From contig CAVVJF010000012.1 in NCBI GenBank assembly GCA_963748485.1, forward strand, positions 124,001 to 188,000: a stretch of 64,000 nucleotides of DNA, in the 5' to 3' direction. A model generated the notes under the pieces. The model did no database searches. It saw nothing but the letters and a program-made list of their open reading frames with translations, and was not told where the DNA came from. The stretch comes from DASRWT01 sp963748485 (GTDB lineage: Bacteria; Methylomirabilota; Methylomirabilia; Rokubacteriales; CSP1-6). Of this stretch, positions 43,005 to 51,139 are shown piece by piece (position 1 is the first letter of the stretch; every line of letters starts with the position of its first letter). Made by a program: the position numbers and the translations under genes.

Positions 43005-44111
43005 TCAGCCGAGGTCGAGGCCGCCCGCGTCGAGGAGGCCGGCCAATCCCTCGCCCGTCGCGGAGGCGGCGCGCGCGTCCTGCTGAATGGTCTCGAGGTC
43101 GAGCGGGCCGACCGCGGTGAGATAGCGAGCGGTGAAGCGGGCCGATCGGACCTGCGCCCAGGGCCAGCCCAGGCCGAGGGTGAGGACGAGGATGATCAGG
43201 TTGCCCAGCATGAGCCGGAGGAGGGCGCCGCCGGTGGCGGTGTAGTGGAAGCGGGCGGCGCCGAAGGTGGTGTGGTCCCAGAAGTAGCGTCGCTTCTTCG
43301 CCAGGTACCAGAACCAGACGAGGCCGAGCGTGAACGGGGTGAGGATCAGCGCGAACAGGAACGACCCGAAGAGCCCGCTGCTGGAGCCGTCGAAGCCGAA
43401 CTTCCGGTTGCCGAACCACGAGTTGTTGGTGAGGAAGGCGTGCCGCCGGACGTCGAAGATCGGGTACCAGAGGCCGATGGTGATCGAGGTCAGGATGGTG
43501 TTCACGATGAAGAGCTTGACGAACTCCCAGGCCGAGCCGCGGAATGACATGCGGATGCCCCGCCACGACGTGCGGCTCAGCCGGTAGCGCCGCGCCCCCA
43601 CGATGGCGAGGGGGAAGAACACGCTGACGATGACGTAGGACACCACCACCGAGAGCCACTTCAGCAACGCCCACGACGTGAAGTCCCGCAGGAGCGAGAG
43701 CAAGAAGAGCGGCAGCGCGAAGAAGACCATGGCCTTGAGAAAGCCGATGAAGAGCTCGCGCCCGGTGCCGTGATACGCGAGGCGATCGCCCGCGATCTCG
43801 GTCTGCCCCCAGAGATACGCTCGCACCCGCGCCTTGCCCCAGAAGTAGTAGATGCCGAGGGTGACGAGGGTGAGGAGGACGTTGACGATGTGAATGCCGA
43901 AGAGGGAGCCGCCCTGCCCGTGGAACACGAGCCGGTGTATCGCGTCACCCGGCGTGGGGGGTGCGGGCTCCATCGGACGCGGCGCGGGCGGCGGCGGGGG
44001 CGGCGGCACGATCACGGTGGGCGGCGGCGGAGTCACGGCGACGGGGGGCGCTGCCGGCTTCCGGAAGAACGAGGGCCGGCCTTCCGGCTCATGCGGCGCT
44101 GGCCCGGCCAT
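43005..44111 (-). CDS. DUF898 (YjgN family) membrane protein
   Basis: A 368-residue membrane protein: a proline-rich cytoplasmic N-terminus (about residues 20-60, with a run of eight prolines) and about eight helices containing the repeat hallmarks LLTLVTLGIYYFWGKARVR and GLWYPIFDVRRHAFL and YFWDHTTFGAARFHY. The function of the family is unknown. ATG 44111 is chosen because it lies exactly where a promoter (44147-44118) would place the first base of the message. Followed by the M48 peptidase. Confidence 0.88.
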   Translation of the reverse strand: MAGPAPHEPEGRPSFFRKPAAPPVAVTPPPPTVIVPPPPPPPAPRPMEPAPPTPGDAIHRLVFHGQGGSLFGIHIVNVLLTLVTLGIYYFWGKARVRAYLWGQTEIAGDRLAYHGTGRELFIGFLKAMVFFALPLFLLSLLRDFTSWALLKWLSVVVSYVIVSVFFPLAIVGARRYRLSRTSWRGIRMSFRGSAWEFVKLFIVNTILTSITIGLWYPIFDVRRHAFLTNNSWFGNRKFGFDGSSSGLFGSFLFALILTPFTLGLVWFWYLAKKRRYFWDHTTFGAARFHYTATGGALLRLMLGNLIILVLTLGLGWPWAQVRSARFTARYLTAVGPLDLETIQQDARAASATGEGLAGLLDAGGLDLG

Positions 44112-44117
44112 GTCCGC

Positions 44118-44147
44118 ACTATCCGCGCCGCGGCGGACGCGTGTCAA
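44118..44147 (-). promoter_or_regulatory. promoter of the DUF898-M48 operon, predicted leaderless
   Basis: On the minus strand a perfect TTGACA (44147-44142), 18 bases, then GATAGT (44123-44118). Six bases later stands the ATG at 44111, so transcription would begin at the A of the start codon. There is no room for a ribosome site. Confidence 0.6.
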
Positions 44148-44148
44148 G

Positions 44149-44414
44149 TTATGCGAGGGCGCCGCCGAGGGCGTGCAGCACCACCTCGGGCGTGATCGGC
44201 TGCCGCGTCACCCGCCCGCCGAGCGGCGCGAGGGCGTCGTTCACGGCGTTGAGCACCGCCCCGGGCGCGCCGGCCGTACCCGCCTCGCCCGCGCCCTTGC
44301 GGCCATGGTGCCGGTGAGGAGCTCGCCGGCGTCGTCGTACACGCAGTGCGCGAGGGCGTCGAAGGCCTCCTCGAGTGAGGCGGGGCGATGATAGGCGAAG
44401 GGCGCCGGCTTCAT
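44149..44414 (-). pseudogene. deletion scar of a cox-type (CoxM/CoxL) operon
   Basis: The first 22 codons from ATG 44414 read MKPAPFAYHRPASLEEAF and on, the N-terminus of a CoxM flavin subunit (compare MKPAPFEYM at 10565). This runs directly into CVYDDAGELLTGTM, a CoxL C-terminal segment. After a frameshift and a gap of roughly 40 codons it continues as KGAGEAGTAGAPGAVLNAVN and DALAPLGGRVTR to the CoxL end and TAA at 44149. The middle of the operon has therefore been deleted twice. It cannot encode an active enzyme. It is not a copy of the operon at 9217-12934, whose order is L-M-S. Confidence 0.8.
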
Positions 44415-44440
44415 CGGCGTGAATTCCCCGGAAGTCTACC

Positions 44441-44470
44441 TTGACACTCGGAAAAACGGGCTGCTATGTT
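44441..44470 (+). promoter_or_regulatory. sigma-70 promoter of the orphan livG-livF pair
   Basis: Perfect TTGACA (44441-44446), 18 bases, TATGTT (44465-44470). The start would be near 44477, 16 bases before ATG 44493. An earlier in-frame ATG (44466) lies inside the -10 box and is therefore unlikely to be the start. Confidence 0.65.
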
Positions 44471-44492
44471 ACGCCCCGACTCGCCTCCACCG

Positions 44493-45239
44493 ATGCCCGA
44501 GCCCATCCTCGAGACGACCAAGCTCTGCCGGAACTTCGGCAGCCTCACCGCCGTCCACGAAGTGGACTTCGCGGTGGATTCCGGCGAGCTGCGCGCCATC
44601 ATCGGTCCCAACGGCGCGGGCAAGACCACCTTCTTCCGCCTCATTTCGGGCGAGATGACGCCGTCGAGCGGACGTATCCGCTTCAAGGGCCAGGATGTCA
44701 CTGGCATGCCCCAGCATCGGGTCTCGCGGCTGGGAGTGTCCAAGTCCTACCAGATCACCAACGTGTTCCCCCATCTCAGCGTGCTCGAGAACGTGCGCGT
44801 GGCCGTGCAATCCTACCGGTACTCGTTCAACTTCTGGTCGCGCGCCGCCGATCTCGACGGCGTGCGCGCGCGCGCCGCCGCCCTTCTCCAGGAGGTGGCC
44901 CTCGCCGACAAGGCCGCCCTCAACGCCGCGCAGCTCTCGCACGGGGAGAAGCGTCATCTCGAGCTGGGAATCGCCCTGGCCACCGAGCCCACGCTGCTGC
45001 TCCTCGACGAGCCCACCGCGGGGATGAGCCCGGAGGAGACTGACGAGACGATCCGGCTCATCCGCAAGATCGCGTCCGGCCGCACCGTCATCCTCGTCGA
45101 GCACAAGATGAAGGTCGTGATGAACATCTCCGACAAGATCACCGTGCTCCACCAGGGCCAGGTGCTCGCCGAGGGCTCGCCCGCCGAGATCCGCGGCAAC
45201 ACCCTCGTGCAGCAGACCTATCTCGGCGTGTCCCGGTGA
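44493..45239 (+). CDS. livG: LivG-type ABC transporter ATPase (no cognate permease in the window)
   Basis: A 248-residue ATPase: Walker A GPNGAGKT near residues 40-47, LSHGEKR signature near 150, LLLDEPTAGM near 170 and the terminal QTYLGVSR tail of the LivG family. It overlaps a LivF-type gene by four bases. The usual LivH, LivM and binding protein are absent, so the pair either serves permeases elsewhere or is what remains of a larger cluster; the deleted cox scar lies just upstream. Confidence 0.9.
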   Translation: MPEPILETTKLCRNFGSLTAVHEVDFAVDSGELRAIIGPNGAGKTTFFRLISGEMTPSSGRIRFKGQDVTGMPQHRVSRLGVSKSYQITNVFPHLSVLENVRVAVQSYRYSFNFWSRAADLDGVRARAAALLQEVALADKAALNAAQLSHGEKRHLELGIALATEPTLLLLDEPTAGMSPEETDETIRLIRKIASGRTVILVEHKMKVVMNISDKITVLHQGQVLAEGSPAEIRGNTLVQQTYLGVSR

Positions 45240-45955
45240 CGGCGCCCCTCCTCGCCCTCAAGGACGTCCATGCCTACTACGGCGAGGCGCACATCCTCCA
45301 GGGCATCTCCCTCGACGTGGGCGAGGGCGAGGTCGTGACCCTCATCGGCCGCAACGGCGCCGGCAAGACCACCACGCTCCGCAGCATCATGGGCCTCGTG
45401 CCGCCCCGCGGGGGACACATCACCTTCGCCGGGCGGGAGTTGCGCGGGCTCCCCACCCATGCCATCGCCCGCGCGGGCATCGCCTACGTGCCCGAGGAGC
45501 GTCGCATCCTTCCCAACCTGACCGTCGCGGAGAACCTTCGGCTGGGCCGCCTCGGCGCCGGGGGGGCGCGACGGGACGGCGGCACGGGCACCGAAGAGGT
45601 GCTCGGATACTTCCCGCGTCTGCGCGAGCGGCTCACCCAGAAGGGCAAGAGCCTGTCCGGCGGCGAGCAGCAGATGCTCGCCATCGCGCGCGGCCTGGTG
45701 GCGAGCCCGCGCCTGATGCTGGTCGACGAGCCCACCGAGGGTCTGTCACCCATCATCGTGGAGAGCCTCACCCACATCCTGCGCGAGATCAACCGCCGCG
45801 GCACCGCCATCCTGCTCGTGGAGCAGATCCTCGGGGTGGCCCTCGCCCTGTCGCATCGCCTCTACGTCATGGACCAGGGCCGCATCCAGTTCGAGGGGAC
45901 GGCGGAAGCGTTGCGCGCCGATCCGGAGATCCAACAGCGCTTCCTCGGCGTCTAG
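45236..45955 (+). CDS. livF: LivF-type ABC transporter ATPase
   Basis: A 239-residue ATPase: Walker A GRNGAGKT near 38-45, LSGGEQQM near 139, LMLVDEPTEGLSP near 159. GTG 45236 overlaps the LivG stop as GTGA. It is the second ATPase of the orphan pair. Bases 45956-46118 downstream hold no gene that I recognise. Confidence 0.9.
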   Translation: MTAPLLALKDVHAYYGEAHILQGISLDVGEGEVVTLIGRNGAGKTTTLRSIMGLVPPRGGHITFAGRELRGLPTHAIARAGIAYVPEERRILPNLTVAENLRLGRLGAGGARRDGGTGTEEVLGYFPRLRERLTQKGKSLSGGEQQMLAIARGLVASPRLMLVDEPTEGLSPIIVESLTHILREINRRGTAILLVEQILGVALALSHRLYVMDQGRIQFEGTAEALRADPEIQQRFLGV

Positions 45956-46118
45956 CCGAAGCGCCTCACCTAAAGCACTGCTGCATCGGCCTCGCTGCCG
46001 CCATTTTCAGGCGGTAACTTCTACACGGGGGCCGGACATTTCGTACCCTCGATCCCCGCGAGGCGAACCTTTTCGGCGAGAAAATGACTCTCCCGCCGTC
46101 GCAACGGGTGGGCCGTGC

Positions 46119-46133
46119 TGGCACGGTCGATGC
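46119..46133 (+). promoter_or_regulatory. possible sigma-54 promoter upstream of the DUF748 gene
   Basis: TGGCACG (46119-46125) is a perfect -24 element, and GC at 46132-46133 stands ten bases from the GG, as required. The -12 box reads ATGCG instead of TTGCW, so the match is partial. A start near 46145 would fit ATG 46160 better than the earlier ATGs at 46115 and 46130. Confidence 0.35.
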
Positions 46134-46159
46134 GTTCCTCGATCATCGGGCATTTCAAC

Positions 46160-49100
46160 ATGAGCGGTCTCCGAGCCAGAGTCTCTGGTCGTGCACGGGA
46201 GCTCATCGCCGTCTCCGTCATCTTGGCGTTGGCCGCGGGGGTGACCGTCGTCGCGTGGCCGTCGCTGCTGCGTCACCTGTTGGTCTCGCAGATCCAGTCG
46301 ATCACGCAGCGCCCCGTCAGCATCGATGCCGTCGGATTCAATCCCTTCACCGGCCGCCTGGTCGTCCGCGGGTTCCGCAGCTGGGAGCGCGACGGGCAGA
46401 CTCCCTTCGTCGACTTCGACACGCTGGACGTCCGCGTCCGGCCCTTCGCCCTTTCCATGGGCCACCTCTCGATCCGCGAGGTGAGGCTCGAAGGCTCGAC
46501 CGTGCGCATCGTCCGCTCGGCTGACGCGTTCAATATCTCGGATCTCATCGAGCGCCCGGGCGGGCCCCGGAGGACGCTCGACGTCACCGTTGATCGCCTC
46601 GTCGTGACGCGGGGCACTGTCACGCTCGAGGACCAGGCCCTCGCCGAGCCGCGGACGTGGCGGTCGGAGCACATCGAGATCGACGCTCACAACCTCTCGA
46701 CTCGTCGCGATGACGGCCACGCCGTCGGGCGATCCGTGACGGTGGGGGCTCCGATCACGCTCGAGATGCGGCAGGTGCGGCTCCATCCCATTCACCTCGA
46801 AGCCGTCGTGACGACGTCGGGGCTCGACCTCTCGCTTGCCCGCCTCTATCTGCCCCGCGACGCCGCGATGGTCGTGGAAGAAGGACGGGCGAGCTCGAGG
46901 CTGACGGTCGCGCTCGACGCGCGGACGGGGCTGCGTGCCAACGTGATGGGCACGCTCGAGGACGTCGCGCTGGTGAGGCGGGGCGAACGCGATCCCGCCG
47001 TGCTCGTGCCCCGGCTCGCCGTCGAGCTCGCCGACTTCCAGTATCACGACGACCAGGTTCAGGTGGGCCGCTTCGAGCTGGAGGGCGAGGCCAGCGTCAA
47101 GGACCCGGCCGCGCGCGGTGGCGGCCGCGTCCAGGTGTCGACGCTTCGCGCGAGCATCGCCGACATCACGTGGCCGGTCGTCCGGCCGGGCCGCGTGGAT
47201 GTGCGGAGCAGCGTCCCGGGCGGGGGGCGACTCGAGCTCACCGGCGCGCTCAGCCCGCCGCCCGCCGCCAGTCAGCTTCGGCTGCGCCTCGCGCGCGTGG
47301 ATCTCGGCAAGTGGGCCAGCCTGGTCCCGAGCGCCCTCCGTGTCGATGGCTTCGTGGAGGCCGATCTGCGCATCGACGAGCCCCTCGCTCCCGCTGTCCC
47401 GGCCCATGTGGGGGGCGCGATCGCCGTGAATCAGCTCGGGGTGAAGGATGCGCGCACGGAGCTCCTACGGGCGAGGCGCGTCGAGGCGACGGGGCTCGAG
47501 GTGCACTGGCCGTCGCGCCTCATCGCCCGGCGGCTCGTCGTCAGCGGGCCACGGGGCACGCTCGAACGAGACACCGGCGGGGGCATCGTGGTGCCTTCGG
47601 GCCTTGCGGGAGCAGCCGTGCCAGGGTCTACGGACCTGGCGGCCGCGGCGCCCCGTTCGCCTCTCGGGCTGGCCGTCGGCGAGATCGTCGTGAGGGACGG
47701 CGGTCTCGTGTGGCGCGATCACGCCGTCAGGCCGAACGTCGCCCTCGAATTCACGGGGCTCGACGCCAACGTGACGGGCGCGGCGTGGCCTCTTCAAGGA
47801 CCGCTGGGTGTCCGGGCGGGCCTGCGCCCGCCGGGCGGCGGCCGCATCGAGTTCAACGGTCGCGTCCGCGTCGATCCGATCGCCGCGGAGGGACGGGTGA
47901 CCGGCCACGATGCCGAGCTCGCGCCGTATCAGCCCTATGTCCCCCTGCCCGCGCGGATCGGGGGCCGGGTCGACTTCGACCTGTCGGTGCTCCTGCCGCC
48001 GACAGCGGAGGGACGACTGAGCGCGCGAGGCCAGGTGGGAGCATCGCTGATCGACGTCCGGGATGGGGTGCGCACCGTAGCGAGAGTGGAGCGGGCGCAG
48101 GCGACCGGGCTCGATGTCGACTGGCCCCGGCGCGTCAACATCCGCGACCTGAGCCTTCGGCGGCCATGGGTCCTGCTCGAGCGGGACGCCCGCGGAGCGC
48201 TGGTCCTGCGTGAGCTACTCACCCCGGCCGCCGGGGGCCCATCGCCGGCGAGCGCCGGCGCGACCGTCCCCATCACCATCGATCGTATCCTGGTGGAGGA
48301 AGGCGGGACCCGCGCGGCCGACCAGCGCGTCACGCCCCCCCTCGCCCTCGACCTGCAGCGCCTGACGGGGCGTGTCGAGGGATTCTCGACCGACCGCGGC
48401 GCGCGGCCCGCCCGCCTGGAGATGGCCGGGCGCGTCGGCGGAGACTCGACCCTCACTGTGCACGGGACGATGGGCCCGCCGAGTGGCCCTCTCCGCCTCG
48501 ACATGAACGCGGAGCTCCGCGGCTTCGCGGTGCCGCGCACGAATCCATACCTGGTGCAGCAGGTCGCGTGGGAAGCCCGGTCGGGACGGCTCACCACGAA
48601 TGTGCACTGCCGGATCGACGGTGATGCCCTCCACGCGCGGACAGACATCCTGCTCAGCCAGCTCGAGGTGGCGCGGGCGGCGGGTCCCGACCAGGCGCAG
48701 GCGCGCGGCGGCCTGCCCCTCGGCATCGTCGTCGCGCTGATGAAGGATCGCCGGGGTGACATCAGGCTGTCGCTGCCCGTCGGCGGCCGGTTGAACGATC
48801 CGCGGTTCGACGTGAGCGAGGCGCTCTGGAGCACGGTGCGCAACGTGGCGGTCAAGGCGATCACGGCACCGGTAAGCTGGATCGGCCGCGTACAGGTCGG
48901 ATCGGATTCGCGGATAGAGCGGGTCGACGTGGACCCCATTGCGTTCGCGCCGGGGTCGGCGGCGCTCGTGCCGGAAGCGCGGGAGCAAGTGGCCCGGCTG
49001 GCCGCCTTCCTCGGAGAGGTCCCGGCGCTGCGGTTGTCCCTCACGCCGGTGGTGTCGTCGCAGGACCGCGCCGCCCTCGAGGAGAAGGGGCTCCCGCTCG

Positions 49101-49327
49101 CCGACCTCGCCGCTCGGCGTCTCGACGTGGTGCGCGAGGGGATCAGGAAGGCAGGTGCCGACGGCGAGCGACTGATCGCGGCGGCCCCTTCCTCGACGGA
49201 CGGCCCGGACGGCCAGGTCAAGGTGGAACTCGTCGAGCCGATGGATCCCGGCCCGCCGGGTAAGCCCGGTATCCTTCGGCGACTCTTCGGCCAGGTCGGT
49301 TCGGGCAACCGCCCCGTGGCCAACTGA
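46160..49327 (+). CDS. DUF748 (AsmA-like) envelope protein
   Basis: About 1055 residues from ATG 46160. One transmembrane helix lies near residues 13-34. Long beta-rich AsmA-like repeats follow (for example PVSIDAVGFNPFTGRLVVRG near 50-69), and an OmpA-like end near residue 930 (DVDPIAFAPGSAALVPEAR). Such proteins span the periplasm and are implicated in lipid transport or outer-membrane homeostasis. The frame also opens at 46115 and 46130; none has a ribosome site. Only one base separates it from the BON lipoprotein gene. Confidence 0.85.
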   Translation: MSGLRARVSGRARELIAVSVILALAAGVTVVAWPSLLRHLLVSQIQSITQRPVSIDAVGFNPFTGRLVVRGFRSWERDGQTPFVDFDTLDVRVRPFALSMGHLSIREVRLEGSTVRIVRSADAFNISDLIERPGGPRRTLDVTVDRLVVTRGTVTLEDQALAEPRTWRSEHIEIDAHNLSTRRDDGHAVGRSVTVGAPITLEMRQVRLHPIHLEAVVTTSGLDLSLARLYLPRDAAMVVEEGRASSRLTVALDARTGLRANVMGTLEDVALVRRGERDPAVLVPRLAVELADFQYHDDQVQVGRFELEGEASVKDPAARGGGRVQVSTLRASIADITWPVVRPGRVDVRSSVPGGGRLELTGALSPPPAASQLRLRLARVDLGKWASLVPSALRVDGFVEADLRIDEPLAPAVPAHVGGAIAVNQLGVKDARTELLRARRVEATGLEVHWPSRLIARRLVVSGPRGTLERDTGGGIVVPSGLAGAAVPGSTDLAAAAPRSPLGLAVGEIVVRDGGLVWRDHAVRPNVALEFTGLDANVTGAAWPLQGPLGVRAGLRPPGGGRIEFNGRVRVDPIAAEGRVTGHDAELAPYQPYVPLPARIGGRVDFDLSVLLPPTAEGRLSARGQVGASLIDVRDGVRTVARVERAQATGLDVDWPRRVNIRDLSLRRPWVLLERDARGALVLRELLTPAAGGPSPASAGATVPITIDRILVEEGGTRAADQRVTPPLALDLQRLTGRVEGFSTDRGARPARLEMAGRVGGDSTLTVHGTMGPPSGPLRLDMNAELRGFAVPRTNPYLVQQVAWEARSGRLTTNVHCRIDGDALHARTDILLSQLEVARAAGPDQAQARGGLPLGIVVALMKDRRGDIRLSLPVGGRLNDPRFDVSEALWSTVRNVAVKAITAPVSWIGRVQVGSDSRIERVDVDPIAFAPGSAALVPEAREQVARLAAFLGEVPALRLSLTPVVSSQDRAALEEKGLPLADLAARRLDVVREGIRKAGADGERLIAAAPSSTDGPDGQVKVELVEPMDPGPPGKPGILRRLFGQVGSGNRPVAN

Positions 49328-49328
49328 G

Positions 49329-49643
49329 ATGGCGTGGCGCCGGCGGCTCTTCCTGATCGCTCTGCTCATAGCCGTGGCGGGCTGTGCGACCACCGATCCC
49401 TGGCAGGACGCGCGGATCGAGAGTGAGGTGAAGGCCCGGCTCGTCGCCGAGAAGGATGCCAACCTCACGCGACTCGGCGTGGTGAGTCGGCAGGCCGTCG
49501 TGTATCTGAGCGGCGACGTCCCGTCGACCGAGCAGAAGGCTCTGGCTGAGAGCGTGGCACGGGGCGTGGCGGGCGTCCGGCGCGTCGTGAACGCGCTCGA
49601 CGTGCGGGTTCCCGATCCCGGCTCCACGACCGGCTCGCGATAG
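49329..49643 (+). CDS. BON-domain lipoprotein
   Basis: A 104-residue protein with a lipobox LIAVAGC ending in Cys19 and one BON domain (about residues 28-95: IESEVKARLVAEKDANL, then VVYLSGDVPSTEQKALAESV). BON proteins such as OsmY and DolP bind phospholipid or stabilise the outer membrane. It is coupled to the DUF748 gene, which fits an envelope role. Confidence 0.87.
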   Translation: MAWRRRLFLIALLIAVAGCATTDPWQDARIESEVKARLVAEKDANLTRLGVVSRQAVVYLSGDVPSTEQKALAESVARGVAGVRRVVNALDVRVPDPGSTTGSR

Positions 49644-49655
49644 GGCGGACCCCCG

Positions 49656-51122
49656 TTAGGGCAGAAGCAAGATGGGCCCCGTGGTACGGCGGGCTTCGAG
49701 GTCGCGGTGGGCCTCCGCGGCGGCAGCGAGCGGGTAGCGGTGGCGGACGTCGACACGGAGTACACCGTCGCGCAGGGCGGCGAAGACGCGGCCGGCGATC
49801 TCGACGAGCGCGGAGCGCTCGGCGGTGTAGTGAAACAGCACAGGGCGGCTCAGCGTCGCCGATTTCGCGGTGAGGCGCTCGGCGGCGATCGCCTCCAGAG
49901 GACCGGTCGCCTGGCCGTAGCTTACCCAGTGGCCGCAGAGCGCCAGCGCCTCCAGGTTTTCCTCGGCGGCGGCGCGGCCGAGACCGTCGAAGATCACGTC
50001 GGCGCCTCGCCCGCGGGTGGCCTCGCGCACCGCGCCGGCGAACCGATGCTCGCGGGTGACGATGGGCGCCTCGCAGCCGTGGGCCCGCGCCAGCCGCGCC
50101 TTGTCCTCGCTGGAGACGGTCCCGATGACCCGGGCGCCCAGAGCCCGCGCCCACTGGCAGAGGAAGAGCCCCACGCCGCCGGCAGCCGCGTGCACGACCA
50201 CATGATCGCCAGCCCGCACGCGATGCGTGCGGTGAAGGAGGTACTCCGCAGTCATCCCCTTGAGCATCACGGCGGCGGCCGTCTCGTCGTCGATATCGTC
50301 TGGCAGCACAACGACCTGGGCGGCCGTCATCGTGCGGATGCCCACATAGGCGCCCGGAGGCGGGCACGCGTAGGCCACGCGGTCGCCTGGCAGGAGATGG
50401 GCGACGCCCTCGCCGACGTCCACCACTTCACCGGCGGCTTCCATGCCGAGCGGCGCGGGGGGCGTCAGCAGTGGGTAGTGGCCGCCGCGAACATAGACGT
50501 CGATGTAGTTGACGCCGACGGCCGTCTGGCGGATGCGAGCCTCTCCTGGCCCCGGGGCGGGCGCAAACAGGGGCTGGTGGCGCAGCACCTCGGGACCGCC
50601 GAACCGCTCCACGACGACGCCGTGCGTGGCGAGGGCGGCCGCCGCGCCGGCCGTACGCGCGGGCGCGCGGGCAGACCGGTCGTGCCCCCGGCGCAGGTAG
50701 GCGCGCAGGCCCTCGAAGCCGCCCTCGTAGACGCCCCCGCCCACGAGCTGCTCGAACTCGCGCTCGCGCCCGCGCGGCACGTCGAACGTGGACTGCCAGT
50801 GCCAGAATGTCCGCTCCCCATCCGTCACGCGCTTGAGCTGCACGGTGGCCACGTAGCGCCGCATGGGCAAGGTCGCGTCGAGGATGCAGTACGTGGAGAT
50901 GTGCTCCTGATCGGACAGCGTGAGGAGCTGCTCGCGGATCAGGTTCCCGTCGCGCAGGCTGAAGCGCCGCACGCACCCCACCTGATCCGCGGGATAACCG
51001 TCTTCGATCTCGGACTCGGCGACCGCCGGGTGCCACGCGGCATGGCTGTTGAAATCGCGCAGCACCGCCCAGACCCGCTCGAGGGGCGCGTCGATGATGG
51101 CGGAGCGGGTGACCCGGATCAC
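49656..51122 (-). CDS. fusion of an SRPBCC domain with a quinone oxidoreductase (MDR family)
   Basis: A 488-residue ORF. Residues 1 to about 150 are an SRPBCC/polyketide-cyclase domain (IIDAPLERVWAVLRDFNSHA at 8-27). A short Ala/Arg-rich linker follows. Residues about 170-488 are a zinc-free quinone oxidoreductase with ERFGGPEVL near 175 and the NADPH loop AAAGGVGLFLCQWARALGA near 310. GTG 51122 is chosen because the SRPBCC strand begins there. The upstream gene is a stand-alone SRPBCC paralogue, so the fusion likely arose from two tandem SRPBCC genes plus a reductase. A lost stop between two once separate genes is possible. Confidence 0.8.
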   Translation of the reverse strand: MIRVTRSAIIDAPLERVWAVLRDFNSHAAWHPAVAESEIEDGYPADQVGCVRRFSLRDGNLIREQLLTLSDQEHISTYCILDATLPMRRYVATVQLKRVTDGERTFWHWQSTFDVPRGREREFEQLVGGGVYEGGFEGLRAYLRRGHDRSARAPARTAGAAAALATHGVVVERFGGPEVLRHQPLFAPAPGPGEARIRQTAVGVNYIDVYVRGGHYPLLTPPAPLGMEAAGEVVDVGEGVAHLLPGDRVAYACPPPGAYVGIRTMTAAQVVVLPDDIDDETAAAVMLKGMTAEYLLHRTHRVRAGDHVVVHAAAGGVGLFLCQWARALGARVIGTVSSEDKARLARAHGCEAPIVTREHRFAGAVREATRGRGADVIFDGLGRAAAEENLEALALCGHWVSYGQATGPLEAIAAERLTAKSATLSRPVLFHYTAERSALVEIAGRVFAALRDGVLRVDVRHRYPLAAAAEAHRDLEARRTTGPILLLP

Positions 51123-51139
51123 GTGGGGCCGGGGGCCGG

